43,230 nucleotides of DNA from Streptomyces sp. WM6378 (GTDB lineage Bacteria > Actinomycetota > Actinomycetes > Streptomycetales > Streptomycetaceae): positions 1 through 43,230 of the forward strand of contig NZ_LGDD01000095.1 of assembly GCF_001279695.1 (NCBI RefSeq), in the 5' to 3' direction. The position numbers and the translations under genes are program-made. This document shows, one piece after another, positions 1-9,560 of the stretch. Position 1 is the first letter of the stretch, and each line of letters starts with the position of its first letter. The notes under the pieces were generated by a model, which did no database searches, was not told the DNA's origin, and saw nothing but the letters and a program-made list of their open reading frames with translations.

Positions 1-1368
1 GGGGAGGGTGAGCAGGAAGTCCTCCAGGACGCGGGAGTAGACGTTGTCGCTGGTGCTGCCGGTGACGATGATGTCCTTGGCACGGTCGACGAGATAGAGG
101 TATCCCTCGGCGTCGAGATAGCCCATGTCGCCCGTGCGCAGCCAGCCATCCTGCAGCGCCTCCGCGGTGCGCTGCGGGTCCTCGTAGTAGCCCAGCATCA
201 CCGTCTCACCCCGGACACACACCTCCCCGACCTGCCGGGTGGCCAGCGCCACCGTGCTGTCTTCACCACGGATCTCGATCTCGGTGTCGGATATCGCGCG
301 GCCGCAGCTGCGCCAGAGCTCCGGCCGCTCAGCGCCCTGCGAGGCGAGGTCCTCCGCACCGAACGCGGCGATGCCGAGCCCCTCGGACTGCCCGTAGCCC
401 TGGCTGACCACCGGCCCGAAGACCTTGACCGCCTGCTGCAGCCGGCTGGGCGACGAGGCCGCGCCACCGACGACGATCCGCCGCAGCGCGGGCAGGGCAC
501 CCACCGTGCACTCCGGGTGGTCGAGGAGCGCGTACAGCATCGGCGGTACGAACATGGTGGTGGTGATCCGCTCCTCGCGCAGCACCTCCAGCGCGGCACC
601 CGCCTCGAACTCGGGCAGCACGACAAGGGCGGACCCTGTCAACAGGGCCTGGATCGAGGTGAGGTGGCCGCTGCCGTGGGTGAGCAGCGTGGAGGCGAGC
701 ACCCGGTCCGTGCCCGGGTTCATGGCCGGGAAGAACGCGGAGCCGGATCCCTGTGGGCCGTCTTCCACCGAGGCCACCAGCATGTTGTAGAGCCGGTGGC
801 TGTGTGCGGCGAGCTTCGGGCGGCCCAGGGTACCGCCGGTGTAGAGCACGGTGACCGGCTCATCCGCCCCCGGGGCCCGCACATCCGCGGGGCGCACCGC
901 CGGGCACTCGGCCGCCAGAGCCAACAGGTCCTGGCACTCCAGCTCGCACGGGCCGAGGCTGACCAGCACGGGGGCGTGGACACTGCGGCCGGCCGCATCG
1001 GCAGCCCGCGACGCGAACAGCGGATCGGTGACCACGACACGCGCACCCGACTGCTCGACCAGCGCGGCAAGCTCACCCGGCCCCGGCTCCGGCGGCAGGA
1101 ACACCACACGACAACCGATCAGATGCACCGCGAGCTGCACCAGAACAGAGTCCACACGATTGGCCAGGAACAGCCCCACTCCGTCGCCGGGCGCGAGCCC
1201 CTGCCGACGCAGCGCCTGCCCCAGCCGGAACAGCTGCCGCCGGGCTTCGGCCCGACTCAGCCGCTGCGCACCCTGGACGAGCGCCTCGGCATCCTCGTCC
1301 TTGTGCCAGTGCTCCAGGATGCGGTCCACGTACGTCCGGGGCGATGTTCCCTGCGAGTTAACGATCAT
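1..1368 (-). CDS. Acyl-AMP ligase / acyl-CoA synthetase (ANL superfamily), partial
   Basis: The frame is open from an ATG at 1368 down to the left window edge (456 codons), so the C-terminal lid domain is cut off by the window, not by a mutation. Family motifs are visible in order: the phosphate-binding loop TGGTLGRPK near residue 175, the YGQSEG adenylate motif near 325, and GWLRTGDMGYLD followed by the hinge VDRAKD near 410-430. These are hallmarks of enzymes that activate a carboxylic acid with ATP and usually transfer it to CoA or a carrier protein. The P-loop has Leu where Thr is usual (TGGTLG). The substrate cannot be read from sequence. It stands alone on this side; the partner genes, if any, lie beyond the edge. 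Confidence 0.88.
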   Translation of the reverse strand, partial: MIVNSQGTSPRTYVDRILEHWHKDEDAEALVQGAQRLSRAEARRQLFRLGQALRRQGLAPGDGVGLFLANRVDSVLVQLAVHLIGCRVVFLPPEPGPGELAALVEQSGARVVVTDPLFASRAADAAGRSVHAPVLVSLGPCELECQDLLALAAECPAVRPADVRAPGADEPVTVLYTGGTLGRPKLAAHSHRLYNMLVASVEDGPQGSGSAFFPAMNPGTDRVLASTLLTHGSGHLTSIQALLTGSALVVLPEFEAGAALEVLREERITTTMFVPPMLYALLDHPECTVGALPALRRIVVGGAASSPSRLQQAVKVFGPVVSQGYGQSEGLGIAAFGAEDLASQGAERPELWRSCGRAISDTEIEIRGEDSTVALATRQVGEVCVRGETVMLGYYEDPQRTAEALQDGWLRTGDMGYLDAEGYLYLVDRAKDIIVTGSTSDNVYSRVLEDFLLTLP

Positions 1369-1487
1369 GGACACATGCAAACATGCCGCTCGGGAGCCGC
1401 ATCTCACAGGGGGGCAACTTCGGCCATCGGCTGACGGAGTGTGCAGCCGAATGTTCATCCACGTACATCGAAGCCAGCGGCCGAGAT

Positions 1488-1535
1488 GGCCTCGTCGACG
1501 GCCTCGTCAGCGGCCTCGCCGTCAGCCTCACCGTC
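1488..1535. repeat. Four degenerate 12-bp tandem units in intergenic DNA
   Basis: Four consecutive 12-bp units run GGCCTCGTCGAC, GGCCTCGTCAGC, GGCCTCGCCGTC, AGCCTCACCGTC. They lie between the divergent acyl-ligase and DUF2975 genes, upstream of the predicted promoter. Read on the minus strand they would spell a short Asp/Glu-Ala-rich repeat, so they may be a coding remnant or simple-sequence drift. No function is evident. Confidence 0.55.
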
Positions 1536-1544
1536 GGTCCGAAC

Positions 1545-1596
1545 TTGTCGAATATCGATATGCTCCGCTAGCGTTGAGCATATCGAAAGTCGATAG
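1545..1596 (+). promoter_or_regulatory. Promoter with palindromic operator for DUF2975-XRE pair
   Basis: A -35-like TTGTCG (1545-1550) and a -10-like TAGCGT (1569-1574) are separated by 18 bp. A perfect 10-bp inverted repeat, TCGATATGCT (1555-1564) and AGCATATCGA (1577-1586), overlaps the spacer and the far side of the -10. A further TATCGATA sits at 1553-1560 and TCGATA at 1590-1595. The position is ideal for repression, and the obvious candidate binder is the small XRE protein encoded by the second gene of the operon (inference). Confidence 0.6.
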
Positions 1597-1608
1597 GGAG
1601 GGCATGCG

Positions 1609-2196
1609 ATGAACACACGGCTCACAAGGATCCTGGCCCCGGTGACCTTTGCGTTGGCGATGCTCTGCGGGCTCACCTTCATCGGCACCGCGATCACGCA
1701 CATACTCGACGACGGGGCGGTCTGCGTGCAGACGGGATTCTGGCGCAATGGCTCACTGCCACCCGACAGCCTGCCGATCGGCCAGGGCGTGCAGGCGTCC
1801 AGCACAGCCACGCGCCTCTGCCAGGACAGTCCCTCCGCGGCTCAACGCGCGGCCGACCTCGGGGGCGAACTCCCCTGGCTGCTGTTCGGCTCCCTCGCGC
1901 TACTGCTCTTCTCCCGGCTGCTGAAGGCCGTCCTGCTCCAGGGGCCGTTCACCGAAGCGGTGTCGCGACGGCTCTCCGTGCTCGGCTGGTTCGTTGCCGT
2001 CGGCACGCCGCTGGCGGGTCTGGTCGTCGGCTGGTCGCAGTCCTGGCTCGTCGGGAGCATGGCGCCGATCGTGGGTTCCGGGCCGACGGTCTCCGGGCCG
2101 CAGGTGCTCGTCCTCGCCGGCCTGGCCGCAGTCATCATGGGGAAGATCATGCGCGAGGGCGTGCGCATGCGAGAGGACCTCGAAGGGACCATCTGA
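1609..2196 (+). CDS. DUF2975 family membrane protein
   Basis: A 195-residue protein with four hydrophobic segments (about residues 8-30, 78-98, 115-138 and 155-172) and a Cys-containing extracytoplasmic loop after the first helix. This matches DUF2975 proteins, whose function is unknown and which typically sit directly before a small Cro/XRE regulator. The ATG at 1609 has a good GGGAGG ribosome site six bases upstream. Its stop TGA overlaps the next start (TGATG), so the two proteins are translationally coupled. It is probably under autoregulated control through the palindrome upstream. Whether it is a sensor or a modulator of the regulator cannot be read from sequence. Confidence 0.85.
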   Translation: MNTRLTRILAPVTFALAMLCGLTFIGTAITHILDDGAVCVQTGFWRNGSLPPDSLPIGQGVQASSTATRLCQDSPSAAQRAADLGGELPWLLFGSLALLLFSRLLKAVLLQGPFTEAVSRRLSVLGWFVAVGTPLAGLVVGWSQSWLVGSMAPIVGSGPTVSGPQVLVLAGLAAVIMGKIMREGVRMREDLEGTI

Positions 2197-2429
2197 TGCC
2201 CGAAGAGGAACCCCACGGGATCCGGATCCACCTCGACCACCTGCTCTCCGAGCGCGGTATGACGCTCACCGAACTGTCCGCGCAGGTAGGCATCACCGTC
2301 GTCAACCTGTCCGTGCTCAAGAACGGGCGAGCCAAGGCCATCCGCTTCTCGACCCTGTCGAGGATCTGCGATGTCCTTCAGTGCCAGCCGGGAGACCTGA
2401 TCACCCACGACCCGGCTGAGCCGACCTGA
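2196..2429 (+). CDS. Small XRE-family HTH transcriptional regulator (YozG-like)
   Basis: A 77-residue protein that is almost entirely one helix-turn-helix domain (about residues 8-66), with the sequence MTLTELSAQVGITVVNLSVL forming the HTH core. This is the HTH_26 / YozG type of stand-alone Cro-like regulator. It starts inside the stop codon of the DUF2975 gene, the arrangement usual for this pair. It has no effector domain, so regulation is probably by simple operator binding; the palindrome at 1555-1586 is the natural target (inference). Confidence 0.9.
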   Translation: MPEEEPHGIRIHLDHLLSERGMTLTELSAQVGITVVNLSVLKNGRAKAIRFSTLSRICDVLQCQPGDLITHDPAEPT

Positions 2430-2501
2430 CCAGCCATCCCACGGCGGAGTCCACCGAGGAGTGCCCAGGCCGTCCCTCAGCATCCCGTCGTGGCGCGGCG
2501 G

Positions 2502-3353
2502 TCACACGTCGAGGCGGTGCCCGCCCAGCCTGGCGACGATCTCGGGGTCGCGGTGGTCGAAGAACAGCGAACTGCCGGTGTCGAGGGTGGCGATCTGCGC
2601 CATCTGCCCGTCGGTGAGCCGGAAGTCGAAGACGTCGAAGTTCTCCGCCATCCGTTCGGCGCGTACGGACTTGGGGATGGCGATGACGCCGCGCTGGGTG
2701 AGCCAGCGCAGCACGACCTGCGCCACGGACTTGCCGTACTCCTTGCCGATCTCGGCCAGGAGCCGGTTGGTGAACAGGTCGTTCCTGCCCTCGGCGAAGC
2801 CGCCCCAGGACTGGATCCGCACCCCGTGCTCGCCCATCAGGGCCTGGTAGTCGGCGCGTTGGAAGAACGGGTGGGTCTCGATCTGGTTGACCGCCGGGAC
2901 GATGTCATTGTTGACGATCAGGTCGAGCAGCCTGTCGGGGTAGAAGTTGGCGACACCGATCGCCTTGGCCAGCCCCTCGCGGTTGAGGGCCTCCATTGCG
3001 CGCCATTGGCCGTATACGTCGCCGAAGGGCTGGTGCATCAGGTACAGGTCGAGGTGGTCCAGGCCCAGCTTGTGCAGCGAAGTCTCGTACGCGCGGCGGG
3101 TGTTGTCCTCGGCGGGAGCGTCCTGCACCCACAGCTTGGTGGTGACGAACAGGTCCTCGCGGGCGATACCGCTGGACTTGATGGCGCGGCCTACGGCCTC
3201 TTCGTTGCCGTAGGCGGCAGCCGTATCCAGCAGGCGGTAGCCCGCGGCCAGCGCATCGGACACGGCGCGCTCGGTGTCCTCGGCGGGGATCTGGTAGACG
3301 CCGAAGCCGAGCAGCGGCATGTCGACGCCGGTGTTCAAGGTCGCGTACTGCAT
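2502..3353 (-). CDS. Aldo/keto reductase (2,5-diketo-D-gluconate reductase type)
   Basis: A 283-residue NADPH-dependent aldo/keto reductase, a cytosolic TIM barrel. The catalytic tetrad is recognisable: Asp and Tyr in [11 protein letters not shown], Lys in VTTKLWVQD and His in YLMHQP. The C-terminal cofactor motif [14 protein letters not shown] is also present. Length and motifs fit the AKR5-like bacterial group that reduces small ketones and aldehydes; the physiological substrate is unknown. The ATG at 3353 was chosen because it matches the family N terminus ([18 protein letters not shown]). It is the last of three same-strand genes (AKR, broken ADH, AKR), probably one transcript controlled by the divergent MmyB-type regulator. 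Confidence 0.93.
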   Translation of the reverse strand: MQYATLNTGVDMPLLGFGVYQIPAEDTERAVSDALAAGYRLLDTAAAYGNEEAVGRAIKSSGIAREDLFVTTKLWVQDAPAEDNTRRAYETSLHKLGLDHLDLYLMHQPFGDVYGQWRAMEALNREGLAKAIGVANFYPDRLLDLIVNNDIVPAVNQIETHPFFQRADYQALMGEHGVRIQSWGGFAEGRNDLFTNRLLAEIGKEYGKSVAQVVLRWLTQRGVIAIPKSVRAERMAENFDVFDFRLTDGQMAQIATLDTGSSLFFDHRDPEIVARLGGHRLDV

Positions 3354-3373
3354 GGGGGATTGTCCTTTGCTGA

Positions 3374-4917
<1,544 letters not shown>

Positions 4918-5135
4918 TTCGTCCTCTCCGGTTCGTGACGTCGCCCGGCACCCCCACTCTCGCCCGGTCCGGCAGGCCGTGCCTGCGGTGACCGGCGGTG
5001 GAAACCGGGGTGTCGGGTCTTGCTCCTTCACCTTCGCCCGGATCGCGCCGGTGTGGCAGGGCGGGCTCTTCGGGGGTCATGACAGGGCCCCCCTCCCGCC
5101 CGCGCAGCGGGTGCCGGACGGGTGAGACTGGAGTC

Positions 5136-6044
5136 ATGCCATCGACGAGCGCGCACAGCGAGGGCGCAGAGCTGGGCCGCTACCTGCGCGCCCGCCGCAC
5201 CCAGACCACCCCCGAACACGTCGGCCTCACCGTCGGCGCCGGCATCCGCCGCACCCCGGGGCTGCGTCGCGAGGAAATCGCCACCCTCGCCGGGATCAGC
5301 ATCGACTACTACGTGCGCCTGGAACGCGGCAAGGAGACCCGCCCCAGCCCCGCCGTCCTCGACGCACTCGCCCGCGCCCTGCGCATGGACGACCAGGAGC
5401 ACCAGCACCTGCGCGAACTCGCCGCCCGCGCCGCCCGCTACGTCTGCGAACCGCCACCCGCACCGAGCCGTACCGTGCGCCCACATCTGAAGCTGCTGCT
5501 CGAATCGCTGCGCCCGAATCCGGCGTACGTCATCAGCCGCAGCATGGACATGCTCGCCTGGAACCCCGGCGGCCTCGCCCTCTACGCGGGCCTGGACGAC
5601 TGGCCCGTCAGCCACCGCAACCTGGCCCGCTACTTCTTCCTGCACCCCGCGGCCCGCGACCTCTTCGCCGACTGGGACCGGCAGATCACCGCCTGCGTCG
5701 CCCGCCTGCGCGCCATCGCCGGCACCGCACCCGACGCCCCCGATCTGACCAACCTCGTCGGTGAACTCCTCCTCAAAAGCCCCGACTTCGCCGGTCTCTG
5801 GGAGCGCTACGAGGTGACCGGACGCAAGCCCGCACACAAGACGTTCCGCCACCCCCAGGTCGGCACGCTCACCCTCACGTCCCAGTCCCTGCACGTGGAA
5901 GGCACCCCGGGCCAGCGCATCGGCGTCTACACCGCCGAACCCGGGACCTCCGACCACGACGCCATGCTCCTGCTCGACATGACGGCACCGCCGCCGACCG
6001 AACGCCCCGCATCCGCCCCGAAAGCCGGCGGTCAGCAGCCGTAA
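5136..6044 (+). CDS. MmyB-type XRE transcriptional regulator
   Basis: A 302-residue regulator with an N-terminal XRE helix-turn-helix (about residues 12-85; LRREEIATLAGISIDYYVRL, then LERGKETRPSPAVLDALAR) and a C-terminal MmyB-like ligand-binding domain (about 105-280; PAYVISRSMDMLAWN, FADWDRQITACVARLRA, HPQVGTLTL). In Streptomyces this architecture controls neighbouring oxidoreductase genes, with the C-terminal domain thought to bind a fatty-acid-like ligand. The ATG at 5136 is chosen because the conserved ELGRYLRARR follows; upstream in-frame starts would add unconserved sequence. A GGAG lies only two bases before it, so translation might be near-leaderless. Confidence 0.93.
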   Translation: MPSTSAHSEGAELGRYLRARRTQTTPEHVGLTVGAGIRRTPGLRREEIATLAGISIDYYVRLERGKETRPSPAVLDALARALRMDDQEHQHLRELAARAARYVCEPPPAPSRTVRPHLKLLLESLRPNPAYVISRSMDMLAWNPGGLALYAGLDDWPVSHRNLARYFFLHPAARDLFADWDRQITACVARLRAIAGTAPDAPDLTNLVGELLLKSPDFAGLWERYEVTGRKPAHKTFRHPQVGTLTLTSQSLHVEGTPGQRIGVYTAEPGTSDHDAMLLLDMTAPPPTERPASAPKAGGQQP

Positions 6045-6065
6045 GCCCTCATGCCGTACGGGAAT

Positions 6066-7487
6066 TCAGTGCTGCTGCGCGGAGCTGATCCCGCGGCGCT
6101 GTGCCAAAGCGAGCTCCGCCTCGTTGCGCAGCGGCTCTTCGGAGGTTGCGAGCGCGAGCCCAAGTCCCACGATCATGAGGGGAACCGTCCAGAAGAAGAC
6201 CGCTTGGTAGGCGGCGACGCTCTGCGTCAAGCCGGGTCGGGACGACCCGAGTGCCCCGGTGAGGATGGCGCCGAAGAGCGCGGCGCCGAAAATGCTCCCC
6301 AGAGATCTGAAGAAGTTCAGTACTCCGGTCGCCACGCCGAGGTTCTCGTGGTCCAGTGCGTTCTGGCCGACGATGAGGCAGACCTGGACGAGGAATCCGA
6401 GGCCGATGCCCGCGGTGGCCAGCGGGATCATCAGAGATCGGGGGCTGGTGCTCTGGTCGGCCTGGCTGACGGCGGTCATCGAAAGGCCGACGAGGACCGT
6501 TCCCACGACGGGGTAGAGCTTGTAGCGGCCGGTTCTGGTGATGAGCGTTCCGGAGATCACCGCCGCGACGACCAGCCCGAGCAGCAGGGGAATCAGATAG
6601 AGGCCGGCGGAGGATGCCGACCGGTGCTGGACGGTCTGCAGGAACATCGGAACGTAGAGCATGCCTGCGAACAGGACCATTCCGGTGAGCAGGAACTGAG
6701 CCGTCGCCAAGGTGAAATTCGTCGAGCGGAACAGGTGGAGCGGGGTGATCGGTGTGGTGGCCCGGCGCTCGACGAGCAGGTAGCAGGCGAGGCACAGGAG
6801 AGCGAAGGCGGCTAGGGCAAGGATGAGGGGCGAGCCCCATGGATGGGCGTGCCCGCCCCAGGTGGCGATCAAGACCACGGACGTGGTGAACGCGGCGGCC
6901 GTCAGCGCTCCGAGGAGATCGACCCTGCCGCTCCGCTCGGGCAGGGGAAGGCGGAGCCGGGCCGCGACGGCGAGGAGGGCGACGATGCCGATGGGCACGT
7001 TGACGTAGAAGATCCACCGCCAGGACAGTCCGTCGGCGAAGGCTCCGCCGAGCACCGGGCCGGCCACGAGCGCCACTGCGGCGACCGCGCCCAGGAGGGC
7101 CTGGTGTCTAACTCTTTGACGCGGCGGTGCGAGGTCTCCGGTGATGGCCATCACCAGCGATGTGATTCCTCCGCCGCCAATGCCCTGGAGGGCGCGGGAG
7201 AACGCCAGCACGGTGAGGCTCTGCGCCAGCCCGCTGAGCAGGGATCCCACGAGGAAGACGACGATCGAGAACTGAAAGATCCTCTTGCGTCCGTACATGT
7301 CCCCGAGCTTGCCGAGAACCAGGGCGGTGACCGAACTGGTGAGGAGGTACGAAACCGCGATCCAGGAACTTCCGCCGGTGTCCGCCCTCAGGTCACCGGC
7401 GATGCTCGGCAGTGCCGTAACCACGATCGTCTGGTCGAGATTGGCCATGAAGAGCGCCAGCATCAGCGGGATCATCAGCAAGATCAC
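6066..7487 (-). CDS. MFS drug transporter, DHA2 (14-TM, EmrB-like) family
   Basis: An integral membrane exporter of about 473 residues with many hydrophobic helices. Marks of the DHA2 family are the first-helix signature LDQTIVVTALPSIAGDL, motif A (GKLGDMYGRKRIF) and motif C-like GAVAAVALVAGPVLGGAF. Substrates of the family are toxic organic compounds, expelled with proton antiport. The start is uncertain: the frame is open to 7664, into the upstream monooxygenase, but no ATG/GTG with a good ribosome site lies there. GTG at 7487 (two bases after GGAGG), TTG at 7481 and ATG at 7475 are the candidates. It follows the flavin monooxygenase on the same strand, suggesting export of its product or a related compound. 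A run of rare codons (CAA AGA GTT AGA) occurs at 7107-7118. Confidence 0.87.
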   Translation of the reverse strand: MILLMIPLMLALFMANLDQTIVVTALPSIAGDLRADTGGSSWIAVSYLLTSSVTALVLGKLGDMYGRKRIFQFSIVVFLVGSLLSGLAQSLTVLAFSRALQGIGGGGITSLVMAITGDLAPPRQRVRHQALLGAVAAVALVAGPVLGGAFADGLSWRWIFYVNVPIGIVALLAVAARLRLPLPERSGRVDLLGALTAAAFTTSVVLIATWGGHAHPWGSPLILALAAFALLCLACYLLVERRATTPITPLHLFRSTNFTLATAQFLLTGMVLFAGMLYVPMFLQTVQHRSASSAGLYLIPLLLGLVVAAVISGTLITRTGRYKLYPVVGTVLVGLSMTAVSQADQSTSPRSLMIPLATAGIGLGFLVQVCLIVGQNALDHENLGVATGVLNFFRSLGSIFGAALFGAILTGALGSSRPGLTQSVAAYQAVFFWTVPLMIVGLGLALATSEEPLRNEAELALAQRRGISSAQQH

Positions 7488-7528
7488 GGCCTCCGGATTC
7501 CATCGTCGGTGCGTGGCATGTGTACGCG

Positions 7529-9124
7529 TTACTTCTTGGAGTCGGCACGCGAAGACGCACCCGGGCCAGGCGCCTCGTCGTGGTCGTGAGCGCCGTTGCT
7601 GCCCGTCCGGGCCTCCCCGGTGCGATCTTGCGCCGGTACTTTGGCGCCGTGGGGTGGGAACCACGTGTAGCGGTGGGGATCGAACGCGTGGAACTGCCGT
7701 CGCAGTCGCCGGGTCGACCAGGGCCAGCAGAACGTATTCACGCCGGTAGGGCTGAAGTAATAGCTGGATGGTCCCGCCGTGTTGTAGACGGTGGTGCTCA
7801 ACGCCGCTTGCAGAGCGGTGTTGTAGGCCTCTTCCACCTCGGGCCGCACCTCCATGGCGGTGTGGTTGCTGCGTCCCAGGTGCGTCAGGGCATCAGTGAT
7901 GTAGCGCAACTGTGCTTCCAGGACGGTGGGGACGGCGACGTTGCCGTTGAGGATGTTCGGGCCGAGGAGAAGGAAGAGGTTGGGATATCCGCTGACGCTG
8001 GTTCCGAGGTAGGCGCGCCGGCCCTCCTGCCACGTCTCGTCCAGCGTCCTGCCCTGAGTTCCGTACACCTGACGCGCGAGGGGTGTTTCGCCGATCTGGA
8101 AGCCGGTGGCCAAGACGATGACGTCCGCGCCGACCTGTCGCCCGTCGGCCCCCACGACGGTGCTGCCCTCGATGTGTTCGGCGCGGGTGGGGTGCAGGCT
8201 GACGTTGGGGGCCGAGACCGCCGGGAAGTAGGTGTCGGAGGTGAGGAGCCGGCGGGCTCCCAGCCTGTGGCCGGGCGTCAGCGCCTCGCGTAAGACACGG
8301 TCGCGGACGCATCGGCGCAGATACAGGCGCGCTCCGGCCTCCAGCGGAGGCAGCAGCCAGGGGTGACGCAGGGCCAGGCCGATGGCCTCTTGCGTCCAGT
8401 GGTGCATTCCCCGTACCAACCGCCGCGCCGTGGGCCGGCGTTCCAGCAGGCTGCGGACCCTCGCGGGCAGCGCATAGTCAGGCTTGGGCAGGACCCAGGG
8501 GGCCGTGCTCTGGAATACGTCGATGTGTGCGCCGCGGCGCTGGAGTTCGGGGAGGAACTGCACAGTGGAAGCCGCGTTGCCGACGACGGCGATGCGGCGG
8601 CCCGTCAGTTCGGCGCCGTGGTCCCAGCGGGCCGAGTGGAAGACGGGGCCCGGGAAGTCCGCCAGGCCGGGGATGTCGGGATACCGGGGCTGGTGCCAGG
8701 GGCCCGTCGCCATGACCACGAATCTCGCCGTGTACTGACCCCCTGTCGTGGTCACGAGCCAGCGTCGCCCGGGCTGATCCCACTCGCAGGCCAGCACCTC
8801 GACTCCGTAGCGAATGACGTCGTCGCAGCCGTGTTCGGCAGCCGTGTCCTGGAGATAGCGAAGGATTTCCGGCTGAGCGGCGAACGTACGCGTCCACGCG
8901 TGCGGCGCGAAGGAGTACTCGTAGAGGAACGACGGCACATCGCAACCGCACCCGGGGTAGGCGTTGTCCCGCCAGGTGCCACCAAGTCGTTCCGCCTTCT
9001 CCAGCACGACGAGGTCGTGGAACCCGGCCCGGCGCAGGGTGGTGGCCGCGGCCAGCCCGGACAGGCCGGCGCCTACGACGAGGACCCCTACCTCGCGCAT
9101 GGTCTCCAGTGTCCCGCTCTCCAT
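7529..9124 (-). CDS. Flavin-containing monooxygenase, Baeyer-Villiger-like
   Basis: A 531-residue class B flavoprotein monooxygenase. Two Rossmann motifs are present: GAGLSGLAAA for FAD near residue 18 and GNAASTVQFLPEL for NADPH near residue 185. Between them lies FPGPVFHSARWD, which fits the Baeyer-Villiger fingerprint FxGxxxHxxxW(P/D). The family uses NADPH and O2 to oxygenate ketones or soft nucleophiles; the substrate is unknown. ATG at 9124 follows GGGAGG by seven bases; a GTG directly before it is an alternative. Leu278 is encoded by TTA (8291-8293), so full translation probably needs the bldA tRNA. It is followed by the DHA2 exporter, with 41 bases between the two coding regions as called. 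Confidence 0.92.
   Translation of the reverse strand: MESGTLETMREVGVLVVGAGLSGLAAATTLRRAGFHDLVVLEKAERLGGTWRDNAYPGCGCDVPSFLYEYSFAPHAWTRTFAAQPEILRYLQDTAAEHGCDDVIRYGVEVLACEWDQPGRRWLVTTTGGQYTARFVVMATGPWHQPRYPDIPGLADFPGPVFHSARWDHGAELTGRRIAVVGNAASTVQFLPELQRRGAHIDVFQSTAPWVLPKPDYALPARVRSLLERRPTARRLVRGMHHWTQEAIGLALRHPWLLPPLEAGARLYLRRCVRDRVLREALTPGHRLGARRLLTSDTYFPAVSAPNVSLHPTRAEHIEGSTVVGADGRQVGADVIVLATGFQIGETPLARQVYGTQGRTLDETWQEGRRAYLGTSVSGYPNLFLLLGPNILNGNVAVPTVLEAQLRYITDALTHLGRSNHTAMEVRPEVEEAYNTALQAALSTTVYNTAGPSSYYFSPTGVNTFCWPWSTRRLRRQFHAFDPHRYTWFPPHGAKVPAQDRTGEARTGSNGAHDHDEAPGPGASSRADSKK
8291..8293 (-). other. In-frame TTA codon in the flavin monooxygenase gene
   Basis: The minus-strand reading GAC CGT GTC TTA CGC GAG gives DRVLRE, so the codon is in frame at residue 278. 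In Streptomyces the only tRNA for TTA is the developmentally controlled bldA product (established knowledge), which would tie this enzyme to late growth. Confidence 0.85.
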
Positions 9125-9560
9125 CACACAGCCTCCCGGGCCATTGCGTCAGCAAACGACGCGCAACGTAGCAGGGGCCGCGCATGGCGGGAGCCGTTCC
9201 TTTGTGCGGTCGGGAGCGGCCCGAACCCCGCTACCAGCGGGCTCTCATCGACGGAACGTTCCTGCCCGGAGGGGAGATTGACCCATCTGTGTAGTGCATG
9301 TCCATGTCCGTCGTTGCCACCCACGAAGTCGAGACGCCGCCCGCCTCCTGCTGGATCCGCTGGCCAGCGTTCGCTAAGTTCCTGCTGGTCAGCGGCGCCT
9401 CTTGGACCTTCTGCTGAGCGAATGCGGCGGCCCTGGTCGGGAAAGCGCATTGAGCGCGGGGGTGGCCGAGGGTTGGATTGCCCGGGTCGAGACGGCGGGT
9501 TCGCCCCCGGCATCGAGTGGGCCGGGGCCCTACCCACTCGGCCCGTACAGAAGGAAGCGA
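9125..9560. other. 436-bp intergenic region with one clear hairpin
   Basis: No convincing gene is seen on either strand between the divergent monooxygenase and aryl-acid-ligase genes; codon bias is weak. The notable element is an 8-bp perfect inverted repeat, CGAGTGGG (9514-9521) and CCCACTCG (9533-9540), with an 11-base loop. It ends about 10 bases before the ribosome site of the ligase gene, so it could be an operator or a leader hairpin. No good -10/-35 pair was identified. Confidence 0.45.

Noticed and set aside
1..1368. Treating the acyl ligase as a pseudogene because it lacks its C-terminal domain
   Set aside because: The frame is open to the window edge; truncation is due to the window boundary.
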